From Natranaerobius thermophilus JW/NM-WN-LF (GTDB lineage Bacteria > Bacillota > Natranaerobiia > Natranaerobiales > Natranaerobiaceae), in the NCBI RefSeq assembly GCF_000020005.1, contig NC_010718.1, forward strand, positions 202,001-266,000: DNA of 64,000 nucleotides. The letters are read 5' to 3'. How positions within the stretch are numbered: the stretch's first letter is position 1; each line of letters begins with the position of its first letter. This document shows, piece by piece, positions 9,198-21,234 of the stretch. A program made the translations under genes and the position numbers. The notes below the pieces were generated by a model. It was not told where the DNA came from and ran no database searches. It was given only the letters and a program-made list of their open reading frames with translations.

Positions 9198-9297
9198 CAC
9201 AACAAACTTAAGAAAGAATTCCCTTGAAGCTTAAGCTTAGTTTGCAACTTTTCATGAATTTGTTTACCATTATTGGTAAAGAAGGGAGAGATGGCCC

Positions 9298-12200
9298 TTG
9301 ATAGATGTCAATAGTTTTAATGCCCTAAAAATTGGATTGGCATCACCTGAACAAATCAGATCATGGTCTAAAGGTGAAGTTAAAAAACCTGAGACCATAA
9401 ATTATCGAACTCTGAAGCCAGAAAAAGAAGGACTGTTTTGTGAAAAGATTTTTGGTCCCCAGAAAGATTGGGAATGCCATTGTGGAAAATACAAACGAGT
9501 TCGTTATAAAGGTATTGTTTGTGACAGGTGCGGTGTAGAAGTTACCCAGTCTAAGGTACGACGTGAAAGAATGGGACATATAGAATTGGCTGCACCTGTC
9601 AGCCACATCTGGTATTTTAAAGGCATTCCAAGTCGATTGGGACTATTGTTAAACATGTCCCCACGAGCTTTAGAAAAGGTACTGTACTTTGCATCATACG
9701 TAGTCATTGACCCAGGGGAAACTTCTCTGGCTAAAAAGCAATTATTAACTGAAACAGAATACCGGGAATATTACGATAAATTTGAAAGCCAATTCAAAAA
9801 GGGCAAAGGCTTCAAAGCCATGATGGGTGCTGAAGCCATTAAAGAGCTTTTAAAAGAACTTGATTTAGAAGCACTTACAAAAGAATTGAGAAATGACTTA
9901 AAAACTGCAAAAGGGCAAAAGAAGGTTAGGACTGTTCGTCGTTTGGAAGTTGCAGAATCCTTTAGAAAATCTGGTAATAAACCAGAATGGATGATTCTCG
10001 ATGTCATTCCAGTAATCCCTCCAGATCTTCGCCCTATGGTACAGTTGGATGGTGGACGTTTTGCAACTTCAGACCTTAACGACTTATATCGTCGGGTAAT
10101 TAACAGAAACAACCGTCTCAAAAGACTTCTGAATTTAGGGGCACCAGATATTATTGTAAGAAATGAAAAACGTATGCTCCAAGAAGCAGTTGATGCATTG
10201 ATTGATAACGGTCGTAGAGGTCGAGCTGTAACCGGGCCAGGCAACAGACCACTCAAATCTTTGAGTGACATGCTTAAAGGTAAACAAGGTAGATTCCGTC
10301 AAAACCTATTGGGTAAGCGTGTTGATTACTCTGGAAGGTCTGTTATTGTTGTTGGTCCTGAACTCAAGATATATCAATGTGGACTTCCTAAAGAAATGGC
10401 TTTAGAACTGTTTAAACCTTTTGTAATGAAAAGGCTTGTAGAAAAAGAACTATCTCATAACATTAAGAGCGCCAAAAGAATGGTTGAAAAAGTAAGGCCA
10501 GAGGTTTGGGACGTTCTAGAAGAAGTAATCAAAGAACATCCTGTTCTGTTAAATAGGGCACCCACTCTACATCGATTGGGGATCCAAGCCTTTGAACCAG
10601 TTTTAATAGAAGGTCGAGCAATTCAAATACATCCACTGGTCTGTCCTGCCTATAATGCGGACTTCGATGGTGACCAGATGGCTGTCCACTTACCGTTATC
10701 AGCTGAAGCCCAGGCTGAAGCTCGTATATTGATGTTGGCAAGTCAGAACATCTTGAATCCAAAAGATGGTAGCCCTGTGGCTACACCTACCCAAGACATG
10801 GTATTGGGTAGCTACTACTTGACTTTAGAAAACACTTCAGACTTTAAAAATGATGCCTATTTCAGCAGTCCGGCAGAAGCTGTTATGGCTTTCAGACAAA
10901 AAGATATCGACATGCAAGAGCCAATTGCTGTTGATGTTAGGAACTACGAGAAGAAGGATTTCAGCTTACCAGAAAATAACAAACCATCGGATAGTAATCT
11001 GTTAATTACTACTGTTGGAAAGATCATATTTAATGAAATATTCCCCGAAGACTTTCCTTACGTAAATGGCGAAAAGCCAGGTTTAAACGAATATGACTGG
11101 TTGAAATCAGGGGAACGAATTGAGGATAAACTTAAGCAACGCGAACCAAGAGAGGCTATTCAAAAAGGATCTCTAGGAGATTTGGTTGGCCATTGTTATC
11201 GCAAATACGGTAGTACAAAAACAGCTAGCATCCTAGATAAAATGAAGGAAGTAGGCTACTCTTATGCAACTAAAGCAGGAGTTACCATAGGAATCACTGA
11301 TGTGGCAGTACCTGAGAAAAAACATGAGATAATTTCGGATGCTGAAGGGAAAGTAGATGAGGTTGAAAAACAACATCATCGCGGTTTAATCACTCCACAA
11401 GAAAGATATACTCGGGTTATTGATATTTGGAACAACGCTAAAGACAGTGTAACTGGTGCTGTTATGGATAACCTGGATATTTTCAATCCCATCTATATGA
11501 TGGCTACCTCGGGTGCACGAGGTAACATTTCACAAATTACCCAGTTAGCTGGGATGCGGGGCTTGATGGCTGATCCTACTGGTAGAATTATTGACCTACC
11601 AATTAAAACAAACTTTAGGGAAGGATTGACAGTTCTAGAATACTTTAATTCTACCCACGGTGCCAGAAAAGGTCTAGCAGATACAGCCCTAAAAACAGCC
11701 GATTCAGGTTATTTAACCAGGCGTTTGGTTGATGTAAGTCAGGATGTCATCGTAAGAGAAGAAGATTGTGGCGAGACTGACGGAGTAGAAGTAGGAGCTA
11801 TAACCAATGGAAATGAAATTATAGAAGGTATAGGAGATAGAGTAGTCGGTCGTTTTGCAGCAGCGGACATTAGAGATCGTCAGGGCAATATGATAGTCAA
11901 TCGCAATGAATTAATAACTGAAGACGCAGCCGAGCAAATTCAAGAAGCCAAGCTAGATCAAGTTCCTATCAGGTCAGTTCTAACTTGTAAAACTAAAAAT
12001 GGAGTTTGTGTCAAATGTTATGGAAGAGACCTGGCCACTGGTGCAGTTGCCAATGTGGGAGAAGCTGTAGGAATTATTGCCGCCCAGTCAATTGGTGAAC
12101 CGGGAACTCAGTTGACAATGCGTACTTTCCATACAGGAGGAGTTGCAGGAGACGACATCACTCAAGGTCTACCAAGGATTGAAGAACTGTTTGAAGCTAG

Positions 12201-12954
12201 AAAACCAAAAGGTTTGGCAGTTATCAGTGAAATTGATGGTCGTATTACAGTTAAAACTGAGCACAATAAACGAAAAGTAATCGTAACCCCTGAAAAAGGC
12301 GAACAAAAGAGTTATAATATCCCTTATGGGGCACGGTTGAAAGTAAAGGATGGAGATGAAATCAACGCCGGAGATGAAATTACCGAAGGTTCGATTAACC
12401 CTCATGATTTATTGAAAATCAAAGGAGTCCGAGGAGTACAACTTTATATTCTTCAAGAGGTTCAAAAAGTTTATCGAATGCAGGGCGTTGATATTAGTGA
12501 TAAGCATATCGAGATTATTATCCGTCAAATGCTAAAGAAAGTAAGAATTGAAGAAGCAGGAGATACAGAATTGTTACCAGGCAGTTATGTAGACTTCTTT
12601 GATTTTGAAAAGGTTAATGAAAGAATAAAAGAAGAAGGGGGAGAGCCTGCTAAAGCTAAATCCTTACTCCTAGGAATTACTAAGGCTTCTCTCGCAACAG
12701 ACAGCTTCTTGTCTGCTGCATCTTTCCAGGAAACTACTAGGGTGTTAACCGAAGCAGCAATCAAAGGAAAAGTCGACCCATTAATTGGATTGAAAGAAAA
12801 TGTTATTATCGGTAAATTGGTACCTGCTGGTACTGGAATGCCCCATTATAGAAATATCGACCTAGCTTATAACGATGAAGAGAATGAAGCCCAAAGTGAT
12901 AAATCACAAGACGAACAAGAAATTGGAGAAATAACAGTTGACATGGGGGAATAA
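9298..12954 (+). CDS. rpoC: DNA-directed RNA polymerase subunit beta'
   Basis: A 1218-residue beta' subunit with a TTG start preceded by GAAGGGAGAG. It has the N-terminal zinc finger (CHCGKYKR followed by CDRCGVEV), the catalytic NADFDGDQM loop that holds the active-site magnesium with three aspartates, the bridge and trigger regions around [16 protein letters not shown], and a second zinc site ending VCVKCYGRD. The protein ends with a short acidic tail. Cotranscribed with rpoB. Confidence 0.99.
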   Translation: MIDVNSFNALKIGLASPEQIRSWSKGEVKKPETINYRTLKPEKEGLFCEKIFGPQKDWECHCGKYKRVRYKGIVCDRCGVEVTQSKVRRERMGHIELAAPVSHIWYFKGIPSRLGLLLNMSPRALEKVLYFASYVVIDPGETSLAKKQLLTETEYREYYDKFESQFKKGKGFKAMMGAEAIKELLKELDLEALTKELRNDLKTAKGQKKVRTVRRLEVAESFRKSGNKPEWMILDVIPVIPPDLRPMVQLDGGRFATSDLNDLYRRVINRNNRLKRLLNLGAPDIIVRNEKRMLQEAVDALIDNGRRGRAVTGPGNRPLKSLSDMLKGKQGRFRQNLLGKRVDYSGRSVIVVGPELKIYQCGLPKEMALELFKPFVMKRLVEKELSHNIKSAKRMVEKVRPEVWDVLEEVIKEHPVLLNRAPTLHRLGIQAFEPVLIEGRAIQIHPLVCPAYNADFDGDQMAVHLPLSAEAQAEARILMLASQNILNPKDGSPVATPTQDMVLGSYYLTLENTSDFKNDAYFSSPAEAVMAFRQKDIDMQEPIAVDVRNYEKKDFSLPENNKPSDSNLLITTVGKIIFNEIFPEDFPYVNGEKPGLNEYDWLKSGERIEDKLKQREPREAIQKGSLGDLVGHCYRKYGSTKTASILDKMKEVGYSYATKAGVTIGITDVAVPEKKHEIISDAEGKVDEVEKQHHRGLITPQERYTRVIDIWNNAKDSVTGAVMDNLDIFNPIYMMATSGARGNISQITQLAGMRGLMADPTGRIIDLPIKTNFREGLTVLEYFNSTHGARKGLADTALKTADSGYLTRRLVDVSQDVIVREEDCGETDGVEVGAITNGNEIIEGIGDRVVGRFAAADIRDRQGNMIVNRNELITEDAAEQIQEAKLDQVPIRSVLTCKTKNGVCVKCYGRDLATGAVANVGEAVGIIAAQSIGEPGTQLTMRTFHTGGVAGDDITQGLPRIEELFEARKPKGLAVISEIDGRITVKTEHNKRKVIVTPEKGEQKSYNIPYGARLKVKDGDEINAGDEITEGSINPHDLLKIKGVRGVQLYILQEVQKVYRMQGVDISDKHIEIIIRQMLKKVRIEEAGDTELLPGSYVDFFDFEKVNERIKEEGGEPAKAKSLLLGITKASLATDSFLSAASFQETTRVLTEAAIKGKVDPLIGLKENVIIGKLVPAGTGMPHYRNIDLAYNDEENEAQSDKSQDEQEIGEITVDMGE

Positions 12955-13008
12955 TACTGCTAAAATACGTAAGTGTGTATTTTGGACAGCATTTAAGGAG
13001 GGGTCTCC

Positions 13009-13257
13009 ATGTCCCTCAGTAAACTAAAAAAGGCCTCCCAAACAGCTATTGGTGTAAATGAAAGTTTAAAAGCTGTAGAAGAGGGTGCGGCCAAAATGGT
13101 ATTTATAGCGCAGGACGCAGATGATCATATAGTTGAGCCCTTAAAACAAAAATGTAATGAACTGCAACTTGATATCAAATATGTAACTACCATGAAAGAG
13201 CTAGGTCAAGCAGCTGGTATTGAAGTGAATGCTACATCAGCTTGTATAATTGACTAA
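13009..13257 (+). CDS. ybxF: L7Ae-family kink-turn RNA-binding protein (YbxF-like)
   Basis: This 82-residue protein belongs to the L7Ae/L30e/Gadd45 fold. It matches the YbxF-type Firmicutes proteins encoded between rpoC and rpsL, which bind kink-turn RNAs and associate with ribosomes. The fold pattern is seen in KAVEEGAAKMVFIAQDADDH and the TTMKELGQAAGIEVNATSACI C-terminus. Its role beyond k-turn binding is not settled. AAGGAGGGG precedes the ATG. Confidence 0.9.
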   Translation: MSLSKLKKASQTAIGVNESLKAVEEGAAKMVFIAQDADDHIVEPLKQKCNELQLDIKYVTTMKELGQAAGIEVNATSACIID

Positions 13258-13265
13258 AAGGTAAA

Positions 13266-13293
13266 CTCGGGAGGGGTATATATCCCTCCCGGG
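13266..13293 (+). promoter_or_regulatory. GC-rich stem-loop between ybxF and rpsL
   Basis: CGGGAGGG (13268-13275) and CCCTCCCG (13284-13291) form a perfect 8-bp stem, extendable by two pairs, around an 8-nt AT-rich loop. No T-run follows, so it is not an ordinary terminator. It may be an mRNA processing or ribosomal-protein binding site before rpsL-rpsG. Confidence 0.5.
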
Positions 13294-13329
13294 AATTGTG
13301 TTTAGCAGATAGTAAAGGAGGTGTATTGA

Positions 13330-13698
13330 GTGCCAACAATAAACCAGTTGATTAGAAAGAAGAGAAAAAGCACTGGTAAAAAGAGAACTGCCCCGGCATT
13401 AGAAAAATGCCCTCAAAGACGAGGTGTTTGTACAAGAGTCTCTACAACAACTCCTAAAAAGCCTAACTCTGCCCTTAGGAAGATTGCTAGGGTAAGGTTA
13501 ACAAATGGTATGGAAGTTACAGCATATATACCAGGAATCGGCCATAACTTGCAAGAACACTCCGTAGTTTTAGTTCGAGGCGGAAGGGTTAAGGACTTAC
13601 CAGGTGTTAGATATCAGGTAGTAAGGGGCGCCTTGGATACTGCCGGTGTTGAAGACAGGGCACAAGGACGTTCCAAATATGGAACTAAGAAGGGTTAA
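13330..13698 (+). CDS. rpsL: 30S ribosomal protein S12
   Basis: A 122-residue S12, which sits at the decoding centre and influences accuracy and streptomycin response. The [19 protein letters not shown] block and the [20 protein letters not shown] block are conserved, with the lysines usually changed in streptomycin resistance present as wild type. The GTG start at 13330 follows AAAGGAGGTG and gives the expected MPTINQL start. Confidence 0.98.
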   Translation: MPTINQLIRKKRKSTGKKRTAPALEKCPQRRGVCTRVSTTTPKKPNSALRKIARVRLTNGMEVTAYIPGIGHNLQEHSVVLVRGGRVKDLPGVRYQVVRGALDTAGVEDRAQGRSKYGTKKG

Positions 13699-13778
13699 CC
13701 TAATTTGATTAGGATAGAACTGATTGTAACTTATTAGTAATGTTCCAACAAAGTGGACGCATGAAAGGAGGTAAGTTT

Positions 13779-14249
13779 ATGAGCAGGAAAGGACCAGCTC
13801 CAAAACGAGACGTAAATCCGGATCCAATTTATAATAGTAAAATGGTCACTAAATTTATAAATAAATTAATGCTCGATGGTAAAAAAGGATTGTCTCAAAG
13901 GATTTTTTATAAGGCTTTAGAACTCGTAGGAGAGCGTACTAATGAAGAACCATTGGAAGTATTTGAAACAGCAGTAAAAAATGTTATGCCGGTATTGGAA
14001 GTCAAAGCTCGCCGTGTAGGTGGTGCGACCTATCAGGTACCGGTAGAGGTTGAGCCTAATAGGAAGCAAGTGCTTGCCATTAGGTGGATAGTTAATTATG
14101 CCAGAGAAAGAGGCGAACGGGCCATGAGTGAGCGTCTGGCTGGTGAATTAATCGACGCTTACAATAACACTGGTGGTGCTATTAAAAAGAAAGAAGATAC
14201 TCATAAAATGGCTGAAGCGAACAAAGCTTTTGCTCACTACAGATGGTAA
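13779..14249 (+). CDS. rpsG: 30S ribosomal protein S7
   Basis: S7 nucleates assembly of the 30S head and contacts E-site tRNA. ATG 13779 gives 156 residues, the standard length, starting [11 protein letters not shown] and preceded by AAAGGAGGTAAG; an upstream in-frame ATG at 13740 adds an unsupported extension that contains this ribosome binding site. Conserved [14 protein letters not shown] and [14 protein letters not shown] segments are present. Confidence 0.98.
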   Translation: MSRKGPAPKRDVNPDPIYNSKMVTKFINKLMLDGKKGLSQRIFYKALELVGERTNEEPLEVFETAVKNVMPVLEVKARRVGGATYQVPVEVEPNRKQVLAIRWIVNYARERGERAMSERLAGELIDAYNNTGGAIKKKEDTHKMAEANKAFAHYRW

Positions 14250-14316
14250 AAAAGAAAAACAAGAACTAGGCTGTTAATTGCAGCTAGTTATGCAGCAATG
14301 AAAGGGGGGGTGTCAA

Positions 14317-16392
14317 ATGACAAGGAAATTTCCTTTAGAACAAACAAGAAATATTGGTATCATGGCCCATATTGATGCAGGAAAAACTACTACTACTGAA
14401 AGAATTTTGTTCTATACAGGACGTGTTCATAAACTGGGAGAAACGCATGACGGTGCTTCTACTATGGACTTTATGGATCAGGAACAGGAGCGCGGTATTA
14501 CTATCACATCTGCAGCTACGACCTGTCAATGGAGAGATACTAGGGTTAACATCATTGACACGCCAGGGCACGTGGATTTCACCGTTGAGGTGGAGCGCTC
14601 CCTGCGAGTCTTAGACGGTGCTATTGGTGTTTTTTGTGCCAAAGGAGGGGTTGAACCTCAGTCAGAAACAGTTTGGCACCAGGCTGATAGGTACCATGTA
14701 CCAAGAATTGCCTATATAAACAAAATGGATATTATGGGAGCGGACTTTTATAATGTAGTCGATATGATGAATGAGCGTCTACAGGCTAATCCAGTCCCTA
14801 TTCAACTCCCTATAGGTAAAGAGGATGACTTTCAGGGAATCGTTGACTTGATTAAAAATACAGCAGTTATTTACAAAGATGATTTAGGAACAGAGTGGGA
14901 AGAAGTCGAAATACCAGAAGACATGCAAGAGCTAGCTGAAGAATACCGTGACAAAATGTTAGAAATGGCCGCTGAATACGATGAAGAATTAATGATGAAA
15001 TACCTGGAAGGTGAAGAAATCACTTCTGAGGAAATCAGGCTAGCCCTTAGAGAGGGTTGTCTAAAAACCGAACTGACACCGGTATTGTGTGGTTCTTCTT
15101 ATAAAAACAAAGGGGTGCAAATGCTACTAAATGCAGTTATCGATTACTTGCCTGCACCAACCGATGTTCCACCAATAGAAGGTGTAGTACCGGGTAAAGA
15201 AGACGAAGAAGAAAAAGAACAGCGAGTCAGCAGTGATGACGAACCATTTAGCGCACTGGCCTTCAAAATAGTCACTGACCCGTATGTAGGAAAACTGTGC
15301 TTTTTTAGAGTTTATTCAGGAAAGATCGAAGCCGGATCTTATGTATATAATCCGGTAAAAGGTAAGAAAGAACGTGTTGGAAGAATACTACAAATGCATG
15401 CTAATCACAGAGAGGAACGAAATGTAGTCTATACAGGAGATATTGCAGCAGCAGTTGGCTTGAAAAACACATCTACTGGTGAAACTCTATGTTCACCTGA
15501 AAAGCCGATTGTCCTAGAATCCATGCAGTTCCCAGAACCTGTAATATCAGTCGCAATTGAACCTAAAACAAGAGCAGATCAAGAAAAAATGGCTACATCA
15601 TTGCAAAAACTCTCGGAAGAAGACCCGACTTTCCAAACTCATACTGATGATGAAACAGGTCAGACAATTATCAAAGGTATGGGAGAACTACACCTGGAAG
15701 TTATAGTAGATAGATTACTGAGAGAGTTTAAAGTTGAAGCAAATGTTGGTAAACCACAAGTTGCTTATAAAGAAACTATTAAAGCACCAACTAAATCCGA
15801 AGGTAAATTTATCCGCCAGTCAGGTGGCCGAGGACAATACGGACATGTACTCATTGAAATGGAACCTCTTGAAAGAGGTGCTGGATATGAATTTGAAGAT
15901 AAAATTGTTGGAGGAGTAATCCCTAAGGAATATATTCCAGCCGTTGATAATGGAATCCAAGAAGCAATGCAGAATGGTGTCTTAGCAGGTTATCCTATGG
16001 TGGATGTTAAAATAACCTTGTATGATGGCTCTTACCACGAAGTTGACTCCAATGAGTCCGCTTTTAAAATCGCAGGTTCTATGGCGTTTAAAGATGGTTC
16101 CAAAAAAGCTAGCCCTGTTATTCTAGAACCGATAATGAAAGTTGAAATAGTTGTACCGGAAGAATATATGGGTGATGTTATGGGAGACGTTAACTCCAGA
16201 AGAGGCCGCATTGAAGGAATGGAAGAGCGGTCCGGTTCTAGATTAATCAGATCTTATGTACCTCTTGCTGAAATGTTTGGTTATGCAACACAATTACGTT
16301 CAACTACACAGGGTAGAGGTACTTACACTATGGAGTTCTCCCACTATGATGAAGTACCTGACAGTATCGCAAAAGAGCTTATGGATGTCTAA
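14317..16392 (+). CDS. fusA: Elongation factor G
   Basis: This 691-residue translational GTPase drives ribosomal translocation and, with RRF, recycling. G1 is [13 protein letters not shown]2/G3 include [12 protein letters not shown] and DTPGHVDF, and G4 is NKMD. Domains II to V follow in order, ending with the C-terminal [16 protein letters not shown] segment. The length is that of a canonical fusA product rather than a shorter tetracycline-protection paralogue. A run of eight purines (GAAAGGGGGGG) precedes the ATG. tuf follows after 27 bases. Confidence 0.98.
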   Translation: MTRKFPLEQTRNIGIMAHIDAGKTTTTERILFYTGRVHKLGETHDGASTMDFMDQEQERGITITSAATTCQWRDTRVNIIDTPGHVDFTVEVERSLRVLDGAIGVFCAKGGVEPQSETVWHQADRYHVPRIAYINKMDIMGADFYNVVDMMNERLQANPVPIQLPIGKEDDFQGIVDLIKNTAVIYKDDLGTEWEEVEIPEDMQELAEEYRDKMLEMAAEYDEELMMKYLEGEEITSEEIRLALREGCLKTELTPVLCGSSYKNKGVQMLLNAVIDYLPAPTDVPPIEGVVPGKEDEEEKEQRVSSDDEPFSALAFKIVTDPYVGKLCFFRVYSGKIEAGSYVYNPVKGKKERVGRILQMHANHREERNVVYTGDIAAAVGLKNTSTGETLCSPEKPIVLESMQFPEPVISVAIEPKTRADQEKMATSLQKLSEEDPTFQTHTDDETGQTIIKGMGELHLEVIVDRLLREFKVEANVGKPQVAYKETIKAPTKSEGKFIRQSGGRGQYGHVLIEMEPLERGAGYEFEDKIVGGVIPKEYIPAVDNGIQEAMQNGVLAGYPMVDVKITLYDGSYHEVDSNESAFKIAGSMAFKDGSKKASPVILEPIMKVEIVVPEEYMGDVMGDVNSRRGRIEGMEERSGSRLIRSYVPLAEMFGYATQLRSTTQGRGTYTMEFSHYDEVPDSIAKELMDV

Positions 16393-16419
16393 ACTTAAAA
16401 CTTGTAAGGAGGTTTTAAC

Positions 16420-17622
16420 ATGGCAAAGGAGAAGTTTGAGAGGACGAAACCGCATGTCAACATAGGTACGATAGGTCACGTAGACCACGGGAAGACAACG
16501 TTGACAGCAGCGATGACTACTTGCTTATCCACAGCAGGTGGTGCAGAAAAGATGGAATACGACAGTATTGATCGAGCGCCTGAAGAGAAAGAGAGAGGTA
16601 TTACGATCAGTACAGCTCACGTAGAATATGAATCAGATAATCGTCACTATGCTCACGTAGACTGTCCAGGACACGCAGACTATGTAAAGAACATGATCAC
16701 CGGAGCAGCTCAGATGGACGGTTCAATCATGGTAGTAAGTGCAGCAGATGGTCCAATGCCACAGACGAGAGAGCACATTTTGTTGAGTCGTCAGGTAGGG
16801 GTTCCTCATATAGTAGTATTTTTAAACAAAGCAGATATGGTAGATGACGAAGAGCTACTAGAGCTAGTAGAGATGGAAGTAAGAGACTTGTTGAACGAAT
16901 ATGACTTCCCAGGAGACGACACACCTGTAGTAACAGGTTCAGCTTTAAAAGCAATAGAGTGTGGTTGTGGAGACAGAGAGTGTGAAAACTGTGGACCGAT
17001 TTGGGAACTAGTAGATGCCATTGATGACTACATTCCAACCCCAGATCGTGATGTAGATAAGCCATTCTTGATGCCAGTAGAGGACGTATTCAGCATAACA
17101 GGTAGAGGTACAGTAGCGACAGGAAGAGTAGAGCGAGGAAATATCAATGTACAAGACGAAGTAGAAATTGTAGGTATGGCAGATCGTCCTAAGAAGACAG
17201 TAGTCACAGGGGTAGAGATGTTCAGAAAGTCAATGGACTATGGTGAAGCAGGAGACAACATTGGAGCCTTGCTACGAGGAGTTGACCGAGAAGAGATCGA
17301 AAGAGGTCAAGTTCTAGCCAAGCCAGGCAGCATCAATCCTCATACCAAGTTTAAAGCAGAGGTATATGTACTGAAGAAAGAAGAGGGAGGTCGTCATACT
17401 CCATTCTTCCAAGGATACAGACCTCAGTTCTACTTCAGAACAACAGACGTAACCGGGGTTATTGAGTTACCAGAAGGAGTAGAGATGGTAATGCCTGGTG
17501 ACAACGTACAGATGGAAATCAACTTGATTACGCCTATAGCTATAGAAGAAGGATTGAGATTCGCTATTCGTGAAGGTGGCAAAACAGTAGGTGCTGGTGT
17601 TGTTACTGGCATCATTGAGTAA
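16420..17622 (+). CDS. tuf: Elongation factor Tu (complete second copy)
   Basis: A 400-residue EF-Tu with G1 [10 protein letters not shown]3 DCPGHADYV and G4 NKAD motifs. Domain 1 carries a four-cysteine insert, [17 protein letters not shown], with Cys181, Cys183, Cys188 and Cys191, a form I know from several Clostridia-class EF-Tu proteins. The 3' end matches the first tuf copy base for base over the 194 bases that can be compared. It is the last gene of the str operon and is followed by a terminator. Confidence 0.98.
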   Translation: MAKEKFERTKPHVNIGTIGHVDHGKTTLTAAMTTCLSTAGGAEKMEYDSIDRAPEEKERGITISTAHVEYESDNRHYAHVDCPGHADYVKNMITGAAQMDGSIMVVSAADGPMPQTREHILLSRQVGVPHIVVFLNKADMVDDEELLELVEMEVRDLLNEYDFPGDDTPVVTGSALKAIECGCGDRECENCGPIWELVDAIDDYIPTPDRDVDKPFLMPVEDVFSITGRGTVATGRVERGNINVQDEVEIVGMADRPKKTVVTGVEMFRKSMDYGEAGDNIGALLRGVDREEIERGQVLAKPGSINPHTKFKAEVYVLKKEEGGRHTPFFQGYRPQFYFRTTDVTGVIELPEGVEMVMPGDNVQMEINLITPIAIEEGLRFAIREGGKTVGAGVVTGIIE

Positions 17623-17628
17623 CATGAC

Positions 17629-17670
17629 ATGAGGAGTTAGGCCTCAAGGGCCTATCTCTCCTCATCTTTT
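17629..17670 (+). terminator. Intrinsic terminator after second tuf
   Basis: ATGAGGAG (17629-17636) pairs with CTCCTCAT (17658-17665), with an internal GGCC/GGCC pairing (TTAGGCC and GGGCCTA), followed by CTTTTT. It separates the str operon from rpsJ. Confidence 0.75.
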
Positions 17671-17713
17671 TATGTGATATATATCGAAAAGGCTGTGCAA
17701 GGAGGGAAACTTA

Positions 17714-18025
17714 ATGGCCAATAAGCAAAAAATTCGTATCCGTCTCAAAGCTTTTGATCATATGATTTTAGATCAGTCGGCGGAAAAAATTGTAGAAACG
17801 GCTAAAAGAACTGGCGCAAATGTTAGTGGCCCGGTGCCGTTGCCTACTGATAAAAATGTCTATACTGTTATTAGGGCCCCGCATAAATTTAAAGATTCGC
17901 GCGAACAATTTGAAATGCGTACTCACAAGCGTTTAATAGACATTCTAGACCCAACATCAAAAACAGTAGACTCTTTAATGAGATTAGACTTACCGTCGGG
18001 TGTAGATATTGAAATCAAGCTGTAA
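17714..18025 (+). CDS. rpsJ: 30S ribosomal protein S10
   Basis: A 103-residue S10, first gene of the S10 cluster. It is a 30S head protein that also serves as NusB/NusG partner in antitermination. [21 protein letters not shown] and the [20 protein letters not shown] loop are conserved. AAGGAGGG precedes the ATG. Confidence 0.98.
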   Translation: MANKQKIRIRLKAFDHMILDQSAEKIVETAKRTGANVSGPVPLPTDKNVYTVIRAPHKFKDSREQFEMRTHKRLIDILDPTSKTVDSLMRLDLPSGVDIEIKL

Positions 18026-18064
18026 TTAGCTTGGTGAGTTTTATAAGGGAGGTGGCAATAGACA

Positions 18065-18697
18065 ATGAAAAAGGCTATCTTAGGCAAAAAAGTTGGTATG
18101 ACTCAGATTTTCTCCGAGGAAGGAGAAGTTATGCCCGTAACTGTAGTGAAAGCCGGTCCTTGTTCGGTGGTTCAAAAGAAAGTTGAAGATACCGACGGCT
18201 ATAATGCAGTACAAATTGGGTTTGAAGATAAAAAGGAAAATAAAACTAAGAAACCCGAAAAGGGACATTTTGAAAAAGCAGGAGTTAACCCTAAAAAACA
18301 CTTAACAGAATTTGAGTTAGAAAGCATGGAAAACCTGGAAGTAGGTCAAGAGCTCACGGTTGAACAGTTTGAAGTTGGTGACCAAATAGATGTAACTGGA
18401 ACCTCAAAAAGTAAAGGGTTCCAGGGTACAATTAAACGGTTCAAACACTCAACAGGACCTAAAACACACGGTTCAAGATTCTACAGAGCTCCTGGATCTC
18501 TGGGGTCAATGGATATTTCAAGAGTATTTAAAGGCCAAACCTTACCAGGACGTATGGGTGGAAATACAGTTACTGTTCAACGACTTGAAGTAGTTGATGT
18601 AGACAAGGAAAACAATCTGCTTTTAGTTAAGGGAGCCGTCCCCGGACCTAAGAAAGGGCTTTTAAAGATTGTTGATTCAGTAAAAGCCAAGTCGTAA
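18065..18697 (+). CDS. rplC: 50S ribosomal protein L3
   Basis: This 210-residue L3 is one of the first proteins to bind 23S rRNA and reaches toward the peptidyl transferase centre. It begins [16 protein letters not shown] and contains the conserved [11 protein letters not shown] and [12 protein letters not shown] segments, including the glutamine methylated in many bacteria. It lies 39 bases after rpsJ. Confidence 0.98.
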   Translation: MKKAILGKKVGMTQIFSEEGEVMPVTVVKAGPCSVVQKKVEDTDGYNAVQIGFEDKKENKTKKPEKGHFEKAGVNPKKHLTEFELESMENLEVGQELTVEQFEVGDQIDVTGTSKSKGFQGTIKRFKHSTGPKTHGSRFYRAPGSLGSMDISRVFKGQTLPGRMGGNTVTVQRLEVVDVDKENNLLLVKGAVPGPKKGLLKIVDSVKAKS

Positions 18698-18745
18698 GCG
18701 ACAGGATAAGACTGAAAGGAATGTGCTGAGAAAGGAGGAATTGTC

Positions 18746-19369
18746 ATGCCTAAAGTGGCGTTATACAATAATGAAGGTAGCCAGGTAGGAGAAATCACTT
18801 TAGATGACTCAATTTTTGCCACAGATATCAACGAAACATTGATGCATGAGGCAGTCAATATGCACCTGGCTTCTAAGCGCAGGGGAACTGCTTCGGCAAA
18901 AACAAGAAGCGAAGTCAGAGGTGGGGGCAGAAAACCCTGGCGACAAAAAGGTACAGGTAGAGCAAGGCATGGAAGTATTAGGTCTCCAATTTGGGTTGGT
19001 GGAGGTATTTCCTTTGCACCTAAGCCTAGAGACTATTCATATAAAATGCCTAAAAAGGCTAAAAGAAAAGCTATCAAATCAGCTTTGACAACAAAGTTAA
19101 ATAACGGCGAAATTGTGATTTTAGAAGAGTTGACAATGGAAGCACCTAAAACTAAAAAGATTATTGAAATGCTAGAAAACCTTAGCATTAACCACAAAGC
19201 TATGATAGTAACAGGTGCTTCAGACTTGAATGTGTATCGCTCAACAAGAAATATTCCGGGTGTCAGCTCAGCCTTGGCTAATAACCTAAATGTGTATGAT
19301 GTTTTAAATCACGACTATCTTGTATTGACTAAAGACGCTGTATCTGTTATAGAGGAGGTGTTCTGCTAA
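18746..19369 (+). CDS. rplD: 50S ribosomal protein L4
   Basis: A 207-residue L4 whose extended loop ([20 protein letters not shown], about residues 57-76) lines the peptide exit tunnel. In Gram-negative bacteria L4 also represses the S10 operon; no such leader was recognised here. Its stop codon overlaps the rplW ATG by one base. Confidence 0.97.
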   Translation: MPKVALYNNEGSQVGEITLDDSIFATDINETLMHEAVNMHLASKRRGTASAKTRSEVRGGGRKPWRQKGTGRARHGSIRSPIWVGGGISFAPKPRDYSYKMPKKAKRKAIKSALTTKLNNGEIVILEELTMEAPKTKKIIEMLENLSINHKAMIVTGASDLNVYRSTRNIPGVSSALANNLNVYDVLNHDYLVLTKDAVSVIEEVFC

Positions 19370-19650
19370 TGGACCCTCGGGATGTAATTATTAAACCGTG
19401 GATCACAGAACAGTCCACAGACCAAATGGAAGAGAACAAATATACTTTTGTTGTAGCTAAAGATGCTAACAAAACGCAGATAAAAGATGCTGTTCAAAAG
19501 TTATTCGGTGTTAAAGTTAAACAGGTTAATACCATGAACATGAAAGGTAAACCTAAGAGACTCGGCATTTACCAGGGTAAAACACCAAGCTGGAAAAAAG
19601 CCATTATTACTTTAACTGACGATTCCAAAGCTATTGATTTATTTGAATAA
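19369..19650 (+). CDS. rplW: 50S ribosomal protein L23
   Basis: A 93-residue L23, located at the tunnel exit where it docks signal recognition particle and trigger factor. The PWITEQST start region and the [17 protein letters not shown] segment are typical. Its ATG overlaps the rplD stop (TAATG), suggesting translational coupling. Confidence 0.97.
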   Translation: MDPRDVIIKPWITEQSTDQMEENKYTFVVAKDANKTQIKDAVQKLFGVKVKQVNTMNMKGKPKRLGIYQGKTPSWKKAIITLTDDSKAIDLFE

Positions 19651-19704
19651 AAATAGATTGACTTAGCTTGAGGAAAGACGCTCATGAAGAAGGAGGGAAA
19701 TAAG

Positions 19705-20535
19705 GTGTCTATAAAAAAGTTTAAACCTACTTCTCCTGGAAAACGTTATATGACGGTTGCTAGCAAGGAGGAAATAACACGCGAAGAGCCTGAAAAGTCT
19801 CTACTGGCACCATTAAAAAACAAATCAGGACGTAATAATCAAGGTCGTATTTCTACAAGACGCCAGGGTGGTAGACATAAAAGAAAATATCGTATTATCG
19901 ATTGGAAAAGAGATAAAGATGGTGTGCCTGCCAAGGTGGCATCAATTGAATACGATCCAAACAGAACTGCATATATAGCTTTATTAAACTATGTCGATGG
20001 AGAAAAGAGATATATCCTTGCACCACTTGGTATCAAACCAGGAGACAAAATTGAAAGCGGTTCTAAAGCTGAAATAAGACCAGGAAATGCTTTACCTATT
20101 AGAAATATTCCAGTTGGTACAATAGTACACAATGTAGAGCTTAAACCTGAAAAAGGTGGACAACTTGCAAGATCTGCGGGTACTTACTGTCAGATCGTAG
20201 CTAAAGAAGGCAAATATGCTCACGTCAAACTACCTTCCGAAGAAGTGAGAATGATTCACTTAGATTGCCGTGCTACCGTAGGACAGGTGGGCAATGTTGA
20301 ACATGAGAATATAGACTTGGGCAAAGCTGGTAGAGCACGTTGGCAAGGAAAAAGACCTTCTGTTAGAGGAGTTGCCATGAACGCGGTGGATCACCCCCAT
20401 GGTGGTGGTGAAGGTAAAGCCTTTGTTGGTAGAAAAACTCAATATACTCCTTGGGGCCAAAAATCAGCTGGATATAAAACCAGGCGAAAAGCCAAGAAAT
20501 CAGATAAATATATAGTGAAAAAAAGAAATCAGTAA
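19705..20535 (+). CDS. rplB: 50S ribosomal protein L2
   Basis: L2 is needed for subunit association and peptidyl transferase activity. GTG 19705 gives 276 residues beginning [16 protein letters not shown], the usual length; the upstream in-frame ATG at 19684 would place AAGGAGGG inside the coding region and is rejected. The C-terminal [19 protein letters not shown] segment contains the conserved histidine implicated in activity. Confidence 0.97.
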   Translation: MSIKKFKPTSPGKRYMTVASKEEITREEPEKSLLAPLKNKSGRNNQGRISTRRQGGRHKRKYRIIDWKRDKDGVPAKVASIEYDPNRTAYIALLNYVDGEKRYILAPLGIKPGDKIESGSKAEIRPGNALPIRNIPVGTIVHNVELKPEKGGQLARSAGTYCQIVAKEGKYAHVKLPSEEVRMIHLDCRATVGQVGNVEHENIDLGKAGRARWQGKRPSVRGVAMNAVDHPHGGGEGKAFVGRKTQYTPWGQKSAGYKTRRKAKKSDKYIVKKRNQ

Positions 20536-20574
20536 GTACTGAGTCGAGATTCTCTTGAAAGGAGGTAGTTTTCA

Positions 20575-20859
20575 GTGCCTAGATCAATTAAAAAAGGGCC
20601 TTTTGTGGACGATCACTTGCTTAAAAAAGTTAAAGAGATGAATAAAAGTAATAAAAAACAAGTTATCAAGACCTGGTCCAGAAGATCAACTATCTTGCCA
20701 GATATGATTGGCCATACCATTGCTGTACACGATGGTAGAAAACACGTGCCAGTTTTTATTACAGAGGATATGGTTGGCCATAAATTAGGTGAATTCGCTC
20801 CAACTAGGACTTTCAGAGGTCACGGAGATCATACGGAGCGTTCTACCTCGTTGAAGTAA
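20575..20859 (+). CDS. rpsS: 30S ribosomal protein S19
   Basis: A 94-residue S19 of the 30S head, contacting S13 and A-site tRNA. It starts with GTG after AAAGGAGG and contains the characteristic [18 protein letters not shown] and [14 protein letters not shown] segments. Confidence 0.98.
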   Translation: MPRSIKKGPFVDDHLLKKVKEMNKSNKKQVIKTWSRRSTILPDMIGHTIAVHDGRKHVPVFITEDMVGHKLGEFAPTRTFRGHGDHTERSTSLK

Positions 20860-20888
20860 ATTAAGGGAAGAAGGGAGGTTACGTTCAT

Positions 20889-21230
20889 ATGGAAGCTAAA
20901 GCAACCGCCAGGTATGTGAGAATATCCCCCCGCAAGGCCCGTGAAGTTATAGATATGATCAGGGGGAAAAATATAGAAGAAGCATTAGGGATTTTACAGT
21001 TGACGCCGAAAGGCGCTACTAAACCTATTGAGAAAGTAGTTAAATCAGCTCAAGCAAATGCAGAAAACAACTTTGAAATGAATCCTGACAGCTTGTATAT
21101 TTCGGAATGTTACGTTGATGAGGGACCTACCTTAAAAAGGTTTCGTCCAAGAGCTATGGGGAGAGCTACTCCTATAAATAAAAAAACGAGTCATTTGACT
21201 GTAGTTGTAAAAGAACAAAAGGAGGGATAA
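20889..21230 (+). CDS. rplV: 50S ribosomal protein L22
   Basis: A 113-residue L22 whose beta-hairpin (around [15 protein letters not shown]) lines the exit tunnel at the macrolide-sensitive constriction. The loop looks wild type. AGGGAGG precedes the ATG; rpsC begins four bases after its stop. Confidence 0.98.
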   Translation: MEAKATARYVRISPRKAREVIDMIRGKNIEEALGILQLTPKGATKPIEKVVKSAQANAENNFEMNPDSLYISECYVDEGPTLKRFRPRAMGRATPINKKTSHLTVVVKEQKEG

Positions 21231-21234
21231 AAAC

